Virus record (IMG/VR): IMGVR_UViG_3300017989_002925
Coordinates: 1-21,152 of that record
DNA length: 21,152 nucleotides
Strand: one strand, 5' to 3'
Origin: a virus
Shown: piece by piece, positions 7,596 to 15,089 of the stretch
Position numbering within the stretch: the stretch's first letter is position 1
Layout: each line of letters begins with the position of its first letter
The notes under the pieces: model-generated
What the model saw: the letters and a program-made list of their open reading frames with translations, nothing else
Told to the model about the DNA's origin: nothing
Databases searched by the model: none
Made by a program: the position numbers and the translations under genes

Positions 7596-7968
7596 AAACA
7601 TAGTCAAATTCTACCAATAACTCGTAAATATCATCAGTAATGTACTTATCAAAATTAATTATAAGTTTGAAAGTATCTGTAGTTTTGCCATCTATTGTTA
7701 CTGGAGCAGTTACAGGTGTTACACCATCTGATAAAAATACACCAGCAGTATATTCTCCTTCTGGTGCTGTAGGTGTTATTTCAAAATCAACTGGAACTGA
7801 TACATTACTTTTGTTTTCTATAGTAAAGACTGAAACATATGATTCTCCACCATAAGCATCAGGTATAGTCCATACTGTTTCTTCGTCACATTTTTTGTCA
7901 TTGATACGAATCGCTTGACCTACTGTTGCAGGTACTCTAATTTTACCTATAATTGTACATTTACCCAT
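7594..7968 (-). CDS. Candidate capsid decoration protein (Ig-like beta sandwich)
   Basis: A 124-residue, almost wholly beta-stranded protein. The strand pattern VSVFTIENKSNVSVPVDFEI, then GEYTAGVFLSDG, then TTDTFKLIINFD is that of an Ig-like/fibronectin-like sandwich. The gene directly follows the major capsid gene and precedes a terminator, the usual position of head decoration or cement proteins, which bind the outside of the shell. Two cysteines lie near the N-terminus (Cys4, Cys27). The start at 7968 has a GGTGG ribosome binding site, with an 8-bp stem-loop between it and the capsid stop. No signal peptide is present. Role inferred from fold pattern and position. Confidence 0.6.
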   Translation of the reverse strand: MGKCTIIGKIRVPATVGQAIRINDKKCDEETVWTIPDAYGGESYVSVFTIENKSNVSVPVDFEITPTAPEGEYTAGVFLSDGVTPVTAPVTIDGKTTDTFKLIINFDKYITDDIYELLVEFDYV

Positions 7969-8012
7969 TATTTACCACCACTCTTATTGTTCCTACTTTA
8001 TTACAAATAGGT

Positions 8013-8032
8013 GGAGGAGGTATTCCTCCCCC
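8013..8032 (-). promoter_or_regulatory. GC-rich stem-loop just downstream of the capsid gene
   Basis: On the minus strand GGGGGAGG pairs with CCTCCTCC (one G-U pair) around an AATA loop, beginning 2 bases after the capsid stop codon. It is unusually GC-rich for this genome. No U-run follows, so it may be a pause, processing or mRNA-stability element rather than a terminator. Confidence 0.5.
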
Positions 8033-8034
8033 GA

Positions 8035-9390
8035 CTAAGGGTTTACGATGTGATAGATAGCATTTGTATCAAGTTCACCGAAAGCTGCGTAGCACCACCA
8101 GTCAATGTGCCAACTGTTACATTCTTGTACAAATCTCTTGTACATTTTTGGATTTTCACCAAAGACTGCACCAACAGCACGTCTTGAATCAACAAGGATA
8201 GCTACAGTTAGGTCAGATTCATCACTACATGTGGTAGCTCTGCAATACTCGATAACATTGATTCCAGCTATTTTGCTAAGATTTCCATCAGAATCGAATT
8301 TCACATCTCCAGGCAGCAATACTGGTGAAGCATGGTTCATTCTCTTGAATATGCTAGCTATAGTTGGAGATATAATCATATAATCAAGTTTATATGGATT
8401 AGTTCCTTCTCTAGCAGCAGCACTTGCACGGTTAACCGCATCATACAAGTCCATAAGTGAATGGTCATCACAACATACTGAACCTTGTGTTGGAGTACAA
8501 CTCAAAGCATTTGCAAGTGTAATGTCAGCACCAGGCGTTGCAGTGTTAAGTTCATTGTATATCATCCAATCGAACCAACTTGCCCATGAATCAGCCATTG
8601 CATCAATTGTGGAATCTAGTAAAATAGAACCTACATCAAATATATCAAAATCACAGACCCTTCCTTCTAGTCCATACTGGAGTAGAGTAAGTGGGTACGT
8701 GGTTCTGGTAATTGAAGTACAGGTTGCACATTCACAAGCTCCTAATGCAGCAGGTGCTCCCCATTGTCCATAAACACGGATTTGAACACCAAGTCCATCA
8801 CCAGGATTTATAGCAAGTCCTTTAACACAGACTCGAAATAGGTCAGCTTTACAAACAGCAGTATTCCAAACTATTTTTGCATAATTGTCATCTGGACTCC
8901 AAGCTCCAACTAAATCATCACAATCTGCATCATCGTTTGTGTTAGTCCATAAATCATCAAAACTAGCTACATCCCATCTACCATTTTTCATGACTTGAAA
9001 TTGTGTACCTGGAATACCTTTAACTAAATCATTAGTATGATTAGTAAAAGTATCAACTGTTTTTACACGGTCAAAGTAACTTTCGCAATTTTCTCGAAAT
9101 TTAGTTTTAACAACAGTAGTTTTCTTTTCTCCTTCTTGTTCGAGTCCACTTTCTGGAGAATATTCAGGATGTTCCTTATAGAATTGTTCCTGTGCTTCAA
9201 TTTTAAGTTGAGCAAGTTTAGCTTCATCCGCTTTCTTTTGAGCCTCTTCTTGTAGCTCTTTTTCTTTGCGTTCAGCCTCTTCAACTTGCCTTTTCTTTTG
9301 TTCAATTGACTTTATTTTGATACTTCTATCAAGAGACTCATTATACTGTTCAAGCTCTTCATCAGTCATATCATTAATATCTTTAGTCAT
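8035..9390 (-). CDS. Major capsid protein, HK97 fold, with N-terminal coiled-coil scaffold segment
   Basis: A 451-residue protein following the prohead protease, as HK97-type capsid proteins do. Residues 1-75 are a highly charged Glu/Lys/Gln coiled coil, like the delta domain that acts as internal scaffold and is cut off by the protease; processing is expected near residues 90-105. Later segments fit the shell: WFDWMIYNELNTATPGADIT, DYMIISPTIASIFKRM, KIAGINVIEYCR and a final DWWCYAAFGELDTNAIYHI strand. Fifteen cysteines, including GACECATC and VCCDD, are unusual for this fold. The ATG overlaps the protease stop by 8 bases (ATGACTAA). The ribosome binding site is in the preceding GAAGGAGGAAG stretch. 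Confidence 0.88.
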   Translation of the reverse strand: MTKDINDMTDEELEQYNESLDRSIKIKSIEQKKRQVEEAERKEKELQEEAQKKADEAKLAQLKIEAQEQFYKEHPEYSPESGLEQEGEKKTTVVKTKFRENCESYFDRVKTVDTFTNHTNDLVKGIPGTQFQVMKNGRWDVASFDDLWTNTNDDADCDDLVGAWSPDDNYAKIVWNTAVCKADLFRVCVKGLAINPGDGLGVQIRVYGQWGAPAALGACECATCTSITRTTYPLTLLQYGLEGRVCDFDIFDVGSILLDSTIDAMADSWASWFDWMIYNELNTATPGADITLANALSCTPTQGSVCCDDHSLMDLYDAVNRASAAAREGTNPYKLDYMIISPTIASIFKRMNHASPVLLPGDVKFDSDGNLSKIAGINVIEYCRATTCSDESDLTVAILVDSRRAVGAVFGENPKMYKRFVQECNSWHIDWWCYAAFGELDTNAIYHIVNP

Positions 9391-10270
9391 TTAATTCTTC
9401 CTCCTTCTGTTTAATTTGGTCGATGAGTTTTTGTCTTTTCTCATCAAGGTCGTCTAAAACATCTTGTTTAGGTGCATCACATGTACCTGTTGAACAAGTG
9501 TTATTATCTCTAACTCCGCAACCATCTTTGTCATTACATCTTCCCCGAAGAACAGTAGAAACACAGACAGGTTCTACATCTGTAAGGACAGGTACTAAAT
9601 CATTGTGCGAATACCCTTCTGAATTATAATCTGTTCCATTGGGTAAATCTTTTGCCACTACTAACTTTCTCCTTCCTAAATATGTCACCGACACATTAGG
9701 TATTAATCCAGCTAGTTCACAAGTCTCAATATATGCCTCCCATGCTTTTGCATACATTGTATTGCGATTCACTTTTATATCCATTGTTACTTCTTTGGTT
9801 TCGGAATTATGGTTAACATTAACATGATAGCCTATAAAGGCTAATATATCTCCATTAGGATAAGCAGTTCCAGAATGATTTATATCGTGTAATGTTCCTT
9901 CCCATTTTTTGTACACACGTTGACTTTCCTCTTCCGAAAAAAATCCGCCATTCATAAATCTATCGCCTATCATAGCAGTTATTCTGTAAATTTTTTCATC
10001 TATATCAGCATCTTTATTAGAAGAATTTGCTATCGTATTATGCACAACTTCTAATTTAGCACTACAAGTAAATGTTTCTTTTTTCATAGCATCACTTTCT
10101 GAATTTTTGTGCCACTTTCCGTCAGAACCTTTTTTCCATCCAGCTTTTTTGGCTGCATCCCAAGCTATCTTAGAACAAGATGTTTCATTATTTTTATCAT
10201 TCATACAACTTTGATAAACACGTTCTAATAGGTTATTCAATGCATCAGGTGCTCCTTTAACTTGTGGCAT
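9383..10270 (-). CDS. Prohead maturation protease fused to a ChaB-like domain
   Basis: A 295-residue protein. Residues 1-56 match the ChaB pattern (LLERVYQSCMND...KIAWDAAKKAGWKKGSDGKWHK). Residues about 64-243 look like a herpesvirus-type prohead serine protease: LHDINHSGT (His128/132), PNVSVTYLG (Ser194) and DVEPVCVSTVLRG (Glu233), in the order His, Ser, acidic typical of HK97 gp4. A cysteine-rich linker (245-264) leads to a short coiled coil that may serve as scaffold. The protease would process the capsid and scaffold during head maturation, and its gene lies immediately before the capsid gene. The ribosome binding site is GAGGA, 7 bases before the ATG. Exact catalytic residues need an alignment. 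Confidence 0.75.
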   Translation of the reverse strand: MPQVKGAPDALNNLLERVYQSCMNDKNNETSCSKIAWDAAKKAGWKKGSDGKWHKNSESDAMKKETFTCSAKLEVVHNTIANSSNKDADIDEKIYRITAMIGDRFMNGGFFSEEESQRVYKKWEGTLHDINHSGTAYPNGDILAFIGYHVNVNHNSETKEVTMDIKVNRNTMYAKAWEAYIETCELAGLIPNVSVTYLGRRKLVVAKDLPNGTDYNSEGYSHNDLVPVLTDVEPVCVSTVLRGRCNDKDGCGVRDNNTCSTGTCDAPKQDVLDDLDEKRQKLIDQIKQKEEELND

Positions 10271-10282
10271 AATATTTCCTCA

Positions 10283-10747
10283 TTACTTTTTATGTGGAAG
10301 AAACATAGACTCTACATGTGATAAACCATTTTTAGGTATTGCTCCTTCCTTTCTTAATCTTGCAGTCTCATCTTTTCCATCTTGCCATACATTAGGAAAC
10401 CACTTTTCGGGAGGTTTAACATATGGCTCTAACAATGGAAGTATTTTATCAGACATTTTTAATAATTTGTATAGTGCCCAGAAAAAAGCGTCTCTATAAG
10501 CTGTATCTTTAGAAACTAACCACAAGAAAAACTTTCCAAAAGTCTTAGCTGTATCATGTTGCCAGGGAGCTTTTAAATTATCAGCAGTCACTACTAATAA
10601 TTTATCTAATATTCTAACTACTGGATTAGGACTACATTCTATATCGTTATTTCTTACTGGCTCTTTTTTCTTGAGTTTTCTACAAATAACTCCTAATCCC
10701 ATACGAAGAATTTTTTTATCCCATTCAGCATATTCCACGCCAGCCAT
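10283..10747 (-). CDS. Unknown head-region protein, tryptophan-rich
   Basis: A 154-residue protein (MAGVEYAEWDKKIL...) with a helical central part (KTFGKFFLWLVSKDTAYRDA) and a C-terminal PPEKWFPNVWQDG segment. I do not recognise it. The ATG at 10747 is chosen because AGGTGA ends 5 bases before it; an upstream in-frame GTG at 10756 would overlap the previous gene by 4 bases. Its place between the portal/gp10-like genes and the protease suggests a minor head, scaffold or completion protein. The aromatic helix might contact a membrane, but it is interrupted by charges. Confidence 0.75.
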   Translation of the reverse strand: MAGVEYAEWDKKILRMGLGVICRKLKKKEPVRNNDIECSPNPVVRILDKLLVVTADNLKAPWQHDTAKTFGKFFLWLVSKDTAYRDAFFWALYKLLKMSDKILPLLEPYVKPPEKWFPNVWQDGKDETARLRKEGAIPKNGLSHVESMFLPHKK

Positions 10748-10752
10748 TACAT

Positions 10753-11370
10753 TCACCTACTGACTTGTTTCTTTACGAGTTCTTTGTTGTGTTTTACAGC
10801 TTCTTTTTTAGCTTTTTTAAATTCTTCTTTTTTCTTAGGGTCTATTAACTCATCAATCTCAGCTTCAAATAAAGTTTTCTCATCTTTGATAGCAACTCTA
10901 CCAGGAGTTATACTAGCAGCTTTCAATCCTCCGAAACGTCTATCAAAATACTCTTTGTTCCGTATTCCAGATTCTTTAAAAACTTCACCAAGATAAGTTA
11001 CTTTTGATTCGAGTGCTTGAAGAGCTTTTATGTAATTTTGTGCAGTTTTATCAAATATTTTTAGCACTTCTTTCTTGTTATCTTCTGGATAAGTCATGAC
11101 ATTTGGTATTAAAGTAATATCAACAGGTAATTTTATATCTCCGTCTTGTATCTTTTTTCTACTATCTTTCAATTGTTTTATAATAACTCTGTATTGGTCA
11201 CGCTTAGATAGTGCTTCGGCATACTGATTTGAAGTCATTTTAAGCTCTTCAAAATATTTTGCCTCTACTGTTGTTAAAGGTTGCATTACATCTTGTTTCT
11301 GTACTGCTTGCACATCAACTGCTGATTTACCATTTGCTCTTTTTCTATTTTTATTATTTCCTTTTGCCAT
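10753..11370 (-). CDS. Unknown basic coiled-coil protein of the head module
   Basis: A 205-residue, very lysine-rich protein. The N-terminus is basic and disordered (AKGNNKNRKRANGKSA), followed by helical segments (about 33-75 and 100-140) and a Lys/Glu-rich C-terminal helix (about 165-203). The start has a GAGGTAG ribosome binding site 8 bases upstream. It lies between the gp10-like gene and the unknown 154-residue gene. Size, charge and helicity would suit a scaffolding or internal head protein, but no family motif is seen. The capsid protein and the protease each appear to carry their own coiled coils, so a separate scaffold may not be needed. Confidence 0.75.
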   Translation of the reverse strand: MAKGNNKNRKRANGKSAVDVQAVQKQDVMQPLTTVEAKYFEELKMTSNQYAEALSKRDQYRVIIKQLKDSRKKIQDGDIKLPVDITLIPNVMTYPEDNKKEVLKIFDKTAQNYIKALQALESKVTYLGEVFKESGIRNKEYFDRRFGGLKAASITPGRVAIKDEKTLFEAEIDELIDPKKKEEFKKAKKEAVKHNKELVKKQVSR

Positions 11371-11384
11371 AAATTTCTACCTCT

Positions 11385-11795
11385 TTATTTATTTAAATAT
11401 AATATATCTATTTGTTTTTGTATCATTCCAGGAAATTCTCTTGACACATCCCATATTGCACTTCTTAAAAAAGGCACAGATGCCATTTTCCCAGAACTTG
11501 ATTTATATCCTCTTGGAGATTCAGGACTCCCAACTGGAAAATATCTAGTACCATACTCAATATATCCAGCATAAGGAACGTCACATATAATAGCGTAATT
11601 TCCAACACCCCTTGTCACCCAACGAATAGATTTCTCCATGTTTCTAGTTTTAACAGGACAGTTTGCTCTAGCTTTTTTAACTATCTTGTCTAACATTAAC
11701 TCAAAATCTTTGTTATCTTCAATTCTTTTTGCTAATTTTTTATTAGCTGTAAGAAATTCAGTAATGCCAGTCGCAGTTAATTTAAACATCTTCAT
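11385..11795 (-). CDS. HK97 gp10-like head/tail joining protein
   Basis: A 136-residue protein with the characteristic gp10-like sequence: ARANCPVKTRNMEKSIRW (residues about 43-60), VPYAGYIEYGTRYFP (about 74-88) and VPFLRSAIWDV (about 107-117). This family is found at the neck or tail terminus of siphoviruses and helps to stop or seal the tail. The start at 11795 has AAGGA 5 bases upstream; upstream in-frame TTG starts would lie deeper in the portal gene. It overlaps the portal gene by 14 bases. In HK97-like genomes the gene normally lies between capsid and major tail genes; here it directly follows the portal. Confidence 0.82.
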   Translation of the reverse strand: MKMFKLTATGITEFLTANKKLAKRIEDNKDFELMLDKIVKKARANCPVKTRNMEKSIRWVTRGVGNYAIICDVPYAGYIEYGTRYFPVGSPESPRGYKSSSGKMASVPFLRSAIWDVSREFPGMIQKQIDILYLNK

Positions 11796-13353
11796 CTTGT
11801 TCCTTGAGTATTTTTTCTCCAAGGGCTTTTTCTCTAGCAACTATCTCTTTTCTTTTTTCAATCATTGCTCTAGTTGCAGCATTTAATTGAAATTGATACA
11901 GATTTTTCTTTTGCTCATAATAATCATCTAAACTTATCCCTAATCTTTGAGCATCAGCTTCATCTGCTTTTTTACCAGTTAATTCTTTAACAGGAGTTTC
12001 TTTTTTAATATCAGGTTGCGGAGGTTTTGGTGCTGGTAACGGAGGTACTCTTGGTTTAATTTTCTTATTCTCATCTAATTTTATTTGACCACCATTATAC
12101 ATTGCTCTTGCTTCTCCTTCATCTGCAAATCCACCTACTCCTTTTGTACCATTTAGAGCTAAATCAGCAGCTTGTGTTCTCTTTAACATAATCTCTGCCT
12201 CCGCTAATTCATCTATATAAATTGGATTCCAAATTAACTCATACTTCCAAGTTTTACCGTGCCCTTTTAAAATTCTTGCATATAAATCTTCAATTAAAGG
12301 AGTATCTACAAGTTCTTGAGTATCTTTTACATCCTTGTAGTAATCTCCGAACCCAATTTCTGCTCCAGTAGTTCTACCAACTTGAATACCAGTAAGTAAA
12401 TGAGTTGGCATAATAAGAGCAGCAGCAATATTCATAACTACATAATCATAAAATGGTTTAGGATTAATTGCAACAGGATTAACTGCTGTGATTTTCTCTT
12501 CATCACCATGAATCCATGCTCCAGGATGTTGTGCTGCTTTCTTTTCCCAATAATCTACATCGTTTTCATCACAACCAGGAATAGCTATATCATAAATTCC
12601 ATGTGCAAACCACGCAAGAATTTCTCCAGCAGCTATATCAATATTCATTTTAGACCTTATAACATTTCTTAAAAGGTCAGGTGTAGAATTTCCAAACTGA
12701 TGATATGCTAAACGGTCTTTAGACATATGTATAATTCTATCAGGATGAATCCAAAAGTCTTTTCGATTTTTTGTGTTTTTAAAATGATAATGCATGACCT
12801 TTAAAGGTTGAAATACTTTCTTCATTTTTGGATAATAATCAATCTCATTAATACATTCACTATCTAACACTTCAACTTTCCAAGGATAAGAACCATCAGA
12901 AGGTTTTTGCCATAAATTAGTAGTTTCATCATTTTCAAAAGTAATAAGTAAATAACCATCACCATAAATATGTGAATCAACTTTTATCTGATTCCATTTA
13001 GCTTTAAAGTTACTTCTTTTTTCAAAAGCATGAAGTATCACTAAATCTGATTCTATTACAGTTCCTCTATCTGGTAATGTTTCTATATTAAACCAAGCTC
13101 TAGTTCCATCCATACATTTTTTACGTATACCTTTCATCATAAGAGGAGCTTGTTCTGCTGTTTTTCGTTGTTCTTCTGGAGTCAATTTTCTATGCTTACG
13201 AAAAATACTTCCTTCATATTTCTTAGTTCCAGAGCCATATCTCTCAGGAGCAGTTAATCTTAATTCTTTAGCACCTTTTTCTAAATCTTCTTTTGTTGGT
13301 GCAATATAATTTTTATACAAATCTTTTGCTCTATCGCCAAGTGTTTTTCCCAT
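11782..13353 (-). CDS. Portal protein
   Basis: A 523-residue protein directly after the large terminase. Recognisable portal features include IIHMSKDRLAYHQFGNSTPDLL (about residues 205-226), the long clip/stem helix region KMNIDIAAGEILAWF, and MPTHLLTGIQVGRTTGAEIGF (about 318-338), where portals often have a similar Thr-Gly-rich turn. Twelve copies would form the DNA entry ring and dock the terminase. A proline-rich linker (about 430-450) leads to a charged helical C-terminal tail that may extend into the capsid. The ATG is one base after the terminase stop, with GGGAG 8 bases upstream. Confidence 0.85.
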   Translation of the reverse strand: MGKTLGDRAKDLYKNYIAPTKEDLEKGAKELRLTAPERYGSGTKKYEGSIFRKHRKLTPEEQRKTAEQAPLMMKGIRKKCMDGTRAWFNIETLPDRGTVIESDLVILHAFEKRSNFKAKWNQIKVDSHIYGDGYLLITFENDETTNLWQKPSDGSYPWKVEVLDSECINEIDYYPKMKKVFQPLKVMHYHFKNTKNRKDFWIHPDRIIHMSKDRLAYHQFGNSTPDLLRNVIRSKMNIDIAAGEILAWFAHGIYDIAIPGCDENDVDYWEKKAAQHPGAWIHGDEEKITAVNPVAINPKPFYDYVVMNIAAALIMPTHLLTGIQVGRTTGAEIGFGDYYKDVKDTQELVDTPLIEDLYARILKGHGKTWKYELIWNPIYIDELAEAEIMLKRTQAADLALNGTKGVGGFADEGEARAMYNGGQIKLDENKKIKPRVPPLPAPKPPQPDIKKETPVKELTGKKADEADAQRLGISLDDYYEQKKNLYQFQLNAATRAMIEKRKEIVAREKALGEKILKEQDEDV

Positions 13354-13354
13354 A

Positions 13355-14683
13355 TTAAAACTCCCACATATCTTTTTTTACAATTCTTAATATTCTTCTA
13401 TATCCAAATGTTTTGAAATTTGTTAAAGCATATCTAAGAGCATCTAATGAGTGGTCATCTTGTTTAACAGGCTCTTCTGTTGGATTATTGTTTAATCTAT
13501 CTTTTTTACGATGATATGCTGGAAATTCTCTAATTAAGTGATAGCAATGCCTATCTACTTTTAATCTATCTTTCTGTAGCAGAGAATTAATTTTTCCTAT
13601 TCCACTTTCTACATCATTATCAGCTTTTTCAATAGGAACTCCTAAAAGTTTTGTTTGTACAATTAAATCTTTTGCAGATGGGTCACAATACACTTTTCTA
13701 TAATGATATTTATCATTTAAAGCTTGAATAACTTTAGAAAGTACATTCGTAGTTTTTTTATCTTCTCTATAGCTATCATTTCTGTATTCTTGCACAACAC
13801 GAACATCATTATTTTTTGTTATTCCTAAAGTAAGTACACTACTAGGATTAGTCATACCCCAATCAACACCAGCAGTGTAATATTTAAATTCATCATTTGG
13901 AAAAGGTTTTTTGAAATCGCCCACATGTCTTTTGGTATTAAAGCATTTGTATATTTGTCCGCTATATGCTCCCCATTTACCTTTCAACATTCTTTTAACC
14001 CAATCCTCATCATATGCCTCTTCCATATCTGTAATATAAGATTCAGGTAAAAATATATTGTCATAAGTACATGTATCTACATGATTGTATTCATCACTAT
14101 TTGCTTTATTAACATAAAATCGTTGATAAATCCAATGTGTTTCCGCACCAGGATTTGTTGTAAGCAATCCAAATGTTCTTTTTAAATGTTTTCCTCTTAA
14201 TCTTGCCATTAACTGAGTGAAAATAAGCTCATCAATCTCAATAGGTTCATCAAGGATAAAAAAATCCAAGTTATAACCTCTTATCTTCATCTCATTATCA
14301 CAAGCAAGAAAATATATCACAGACCCATTATAAAATTCGGCTATCATTTTTCCTTCTGATTCTACGAGTCTTTTTAGTAATTTTACAGGAATATTATTTT
14401 CTTTTAATTTATCTTGATACTTAATTATTTCCTCTTTAAAAGTAGTAAACACAACATTTTTTAATTGAGTATAAGTTAAACATCCCATAAATCCCTTTGC
14501 ACCAGGATTATTCAAACATGCCTCTATAGCTACATGAGCAGCAAACATCGTCTTGCCTGCTCCTACTGCACCAGAATAAACAGTAAATCTAAACTTTTTA
14601 GTAGATTGAAATGCCTCCATCTGTTTAGGCAGCAATGCTATAGGATATTCTAACTCAATAAAATTTTCCACCACGCCCACCAC
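13355..14683 (-). CDS. terL: Terminase large subunit
   Basis: A 442-residue packaging motor with both domains visible. The ATPase has Walker A GAVGAGKT (38-45), Walker B FFILDEP (Asp145, Glu146) and the coupling motif TTNP (175-178). The RNase H-like nuclease has GVDWG (Asp274), YCDPSA (Asp334) and DDHSLDALRY (Asp410/414). It pumps DNA through the portal and cuts concatemers. It is the first gene of the minus-strand block, about 20 bases from the predicted transcription start. The start codon is uncertain: the frame opens with GTG GTG GGC GTG GTG and lacks ATG until codon 22, too late for the N-terminal fold. The GGTGGG stretch suits the GTG at 14671 as well as the first at 14683. Confidence 0.95.
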   Translation of the reverse strand: MVGVVENFIELEYPIALLPKQMEAFQSTKKFRFTVYSGAVGAGKTMFAAHVAIEACLNNPGAKGFMGCLTYTQLKNVVFTTFKEEIIKYQDKLKENNIPVKLLKRLVESEGKMIAEFYNGSVIYFLACDNEMKIRGYNLDFFILDEPIEIDELIFTQLMARLRGKHLKRTFGLLTTNPGAETHWIYQRFYVNKANSDEYNHVDTCTYDNIFLPESYITDMEEAYDEDWVKRMLKGKWGAYSGQIYKCFNTKRHVGDFKKPFPNDEFKYYTAGVDWGMTNPSSVLTLGITKNNDVRVVQEYRNDSYREDKKTTNVLSKVIQALNDKYHYRKVYCDPSAKDLIVQTKLLGVPIEKADNDVESGIGKINSLLQKDRLKVDRHCYHLIREFPAYHRKKDRLNNNPTEEPVKQDDHSLDALRYALTNFKTFGYRRILRIVKKDMWEF

Positions 14684-14700
14684 TATCGAGAAATTTATCT

Positions 14701-14740
14701 CTTTCCGTTCTTATGTCCATAGAAGTATATAAACTTTTCT
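14701..14740 (-). promoter_or_regulatory. Archaeal-type promoter for the virion gene block
   Basis: On the minus strand AGAAAAG is followed by TTTATATA (14733-14726), a 10-base spacer and CATAAGAACGGAAAG (14715-14701). TTTATATA with a purine-rich element in front is the archaeal TATA/BRE arrangement. A start about 26 bases downstream of the box centre would fall near 14703, giving a leader of about 20 bases before the terminase GTG. Confidence 0.7.
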
Positions 14741-14747
14741 ATATATT

Positions 14748-14763
14748 TACTAAAATTTTAGTA
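14748..14763. repeat. 16-bp perfect palindrome, candidate operator
   Basis: TACTAAAATTTTAGTA lies 14 bases upstream of the TATA box of the leftward promoter. A perfect palindrome at this distance suits binding of a dimeric regulator. Confidence 0.5.
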
Positions 14764-14833
14764 TTTTCATAGTAATTATACTTGTTTTTATAATTATACA
14801 TAATGAATTTATATTTCAAGTCAGCGTTTTGCA

Positions 14834-14872
14834 TTTTTTCACTTTTTTCATTTTTCAACAAGTGGTTTTTCA
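14834..14872. repeat. Cluster of TTTTTCA direct repeats
   Basis: Four TTTTTCA copies (14835, 14844, 14851, 14866) are packed in 38 bases; a fifth lies at 14972 at the edge of the long inverted repeat. Such T-rich iterated motifs may be protein binding sites or a DNA unwinding element, though low complexity may explain part of it. Confidence 0.45.
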
Positions 14873-14893
14873 AAAAAATGTTATACTCTTATA

Positions 14894-14991
14894 GATATGC
14901 AGGTTTTGAAATCCTTATACGCTACTAACCACAACAACTTTATAAAAACATTGTAGTGAGTAAAGCTTATGTTTTTCAAAACCTGCATATC
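14894..14991. repeat. 18-bp perfect inverted repeat with 62-nt loop
   Basis: GATATGCAGGTTTTGAAA (14894-14911) is repeated in reverse complement at 14974-14991. The loop itself holds an imperfect inner repeat, GCTACTAACCACAACAA against TTGTAGTGAGTAAAGC, so the whole 98-base unit could extrude as a cruciform or fold as RNA. It lies midway between the two promoters. An origin, a two-site operator or a structured RNA are the main options. Confidence 0.75.
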
Positions 14992-15036
14992 GAGAAAGTT
15001 ATATTTTTGCTTCAATTTTCATAGTTCAACTTGGTG

Positions 15037-15081
15037 TAAATACAAAGGTTTATATAGTAAGCCACGCATAAGAACGGAGAG
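15037..15081 (+). promoter_or_regulatory. Archaeal-type promoter for the early/replication operon
   Basis: GTAAATACAAAGG leads into TTTATATA (15049-15056), then a 10-base spacer and CATAAGAACGGAGAG (15067-15081). The predicted start is near 15078, about 12 bases before the first ATG. The box, spacer length and CATAAGAACGGA element match the leftward promoter, so both probably use the same initiation machinery or regulator. GGAGAG could also act as ribosome binding site if the transcript begins a little earlier. Confidence 0.72.
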
Positions 15082-15089
15082 ACATTGAA

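Larger units (their letters stand above)
14684..15089. promoter_or_regulatory. 406-bp divergent control region, possible replication origin
   Basis: This is the only gap longer than 300 bases. It separates the leftward virion genes from the rightward replication genes. It contains a promoter at each end, a 16-bp palindrome, a cluster of TTTTTCA repeats, a long inverted repeat and overall very high A+T. No ORF of convincing quality or tRNA is seen. Such divergent, repeat-rich AT-rich regions beside a primase-helicase operon are common sites for early/late control and for origins. Confidence 0.6.

Noticed and set aside
9063-9305. Minus-strand Lys/Arg/Leu-rich ORF inside the capsid gene
   Set aside because: An out-of-frame reading of the A-rich coiled-coil part of the capsid gene; composition is what such a shift produces.
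12400-12672. Plus-strand Cys/Ile-rich ORF opposite the portal gene
   Set aside because: Antisense to the conserved portal sequence and without initiation signals.
14883-14888. TATACT resembling a bacterial -10 box in the control region
   Set aside because: No -35 partner at proper distance, and it is about 200 bases from the first gene while a better promoter lies close to it.
14894-14991. Long inverted repeat as a transcription terminator or tRNA
   Set aside because: The 62-base loop is too long for a simple terminator, no U-run follows in either direction, and no cloverleaf with TPsiC-type arm is visible.
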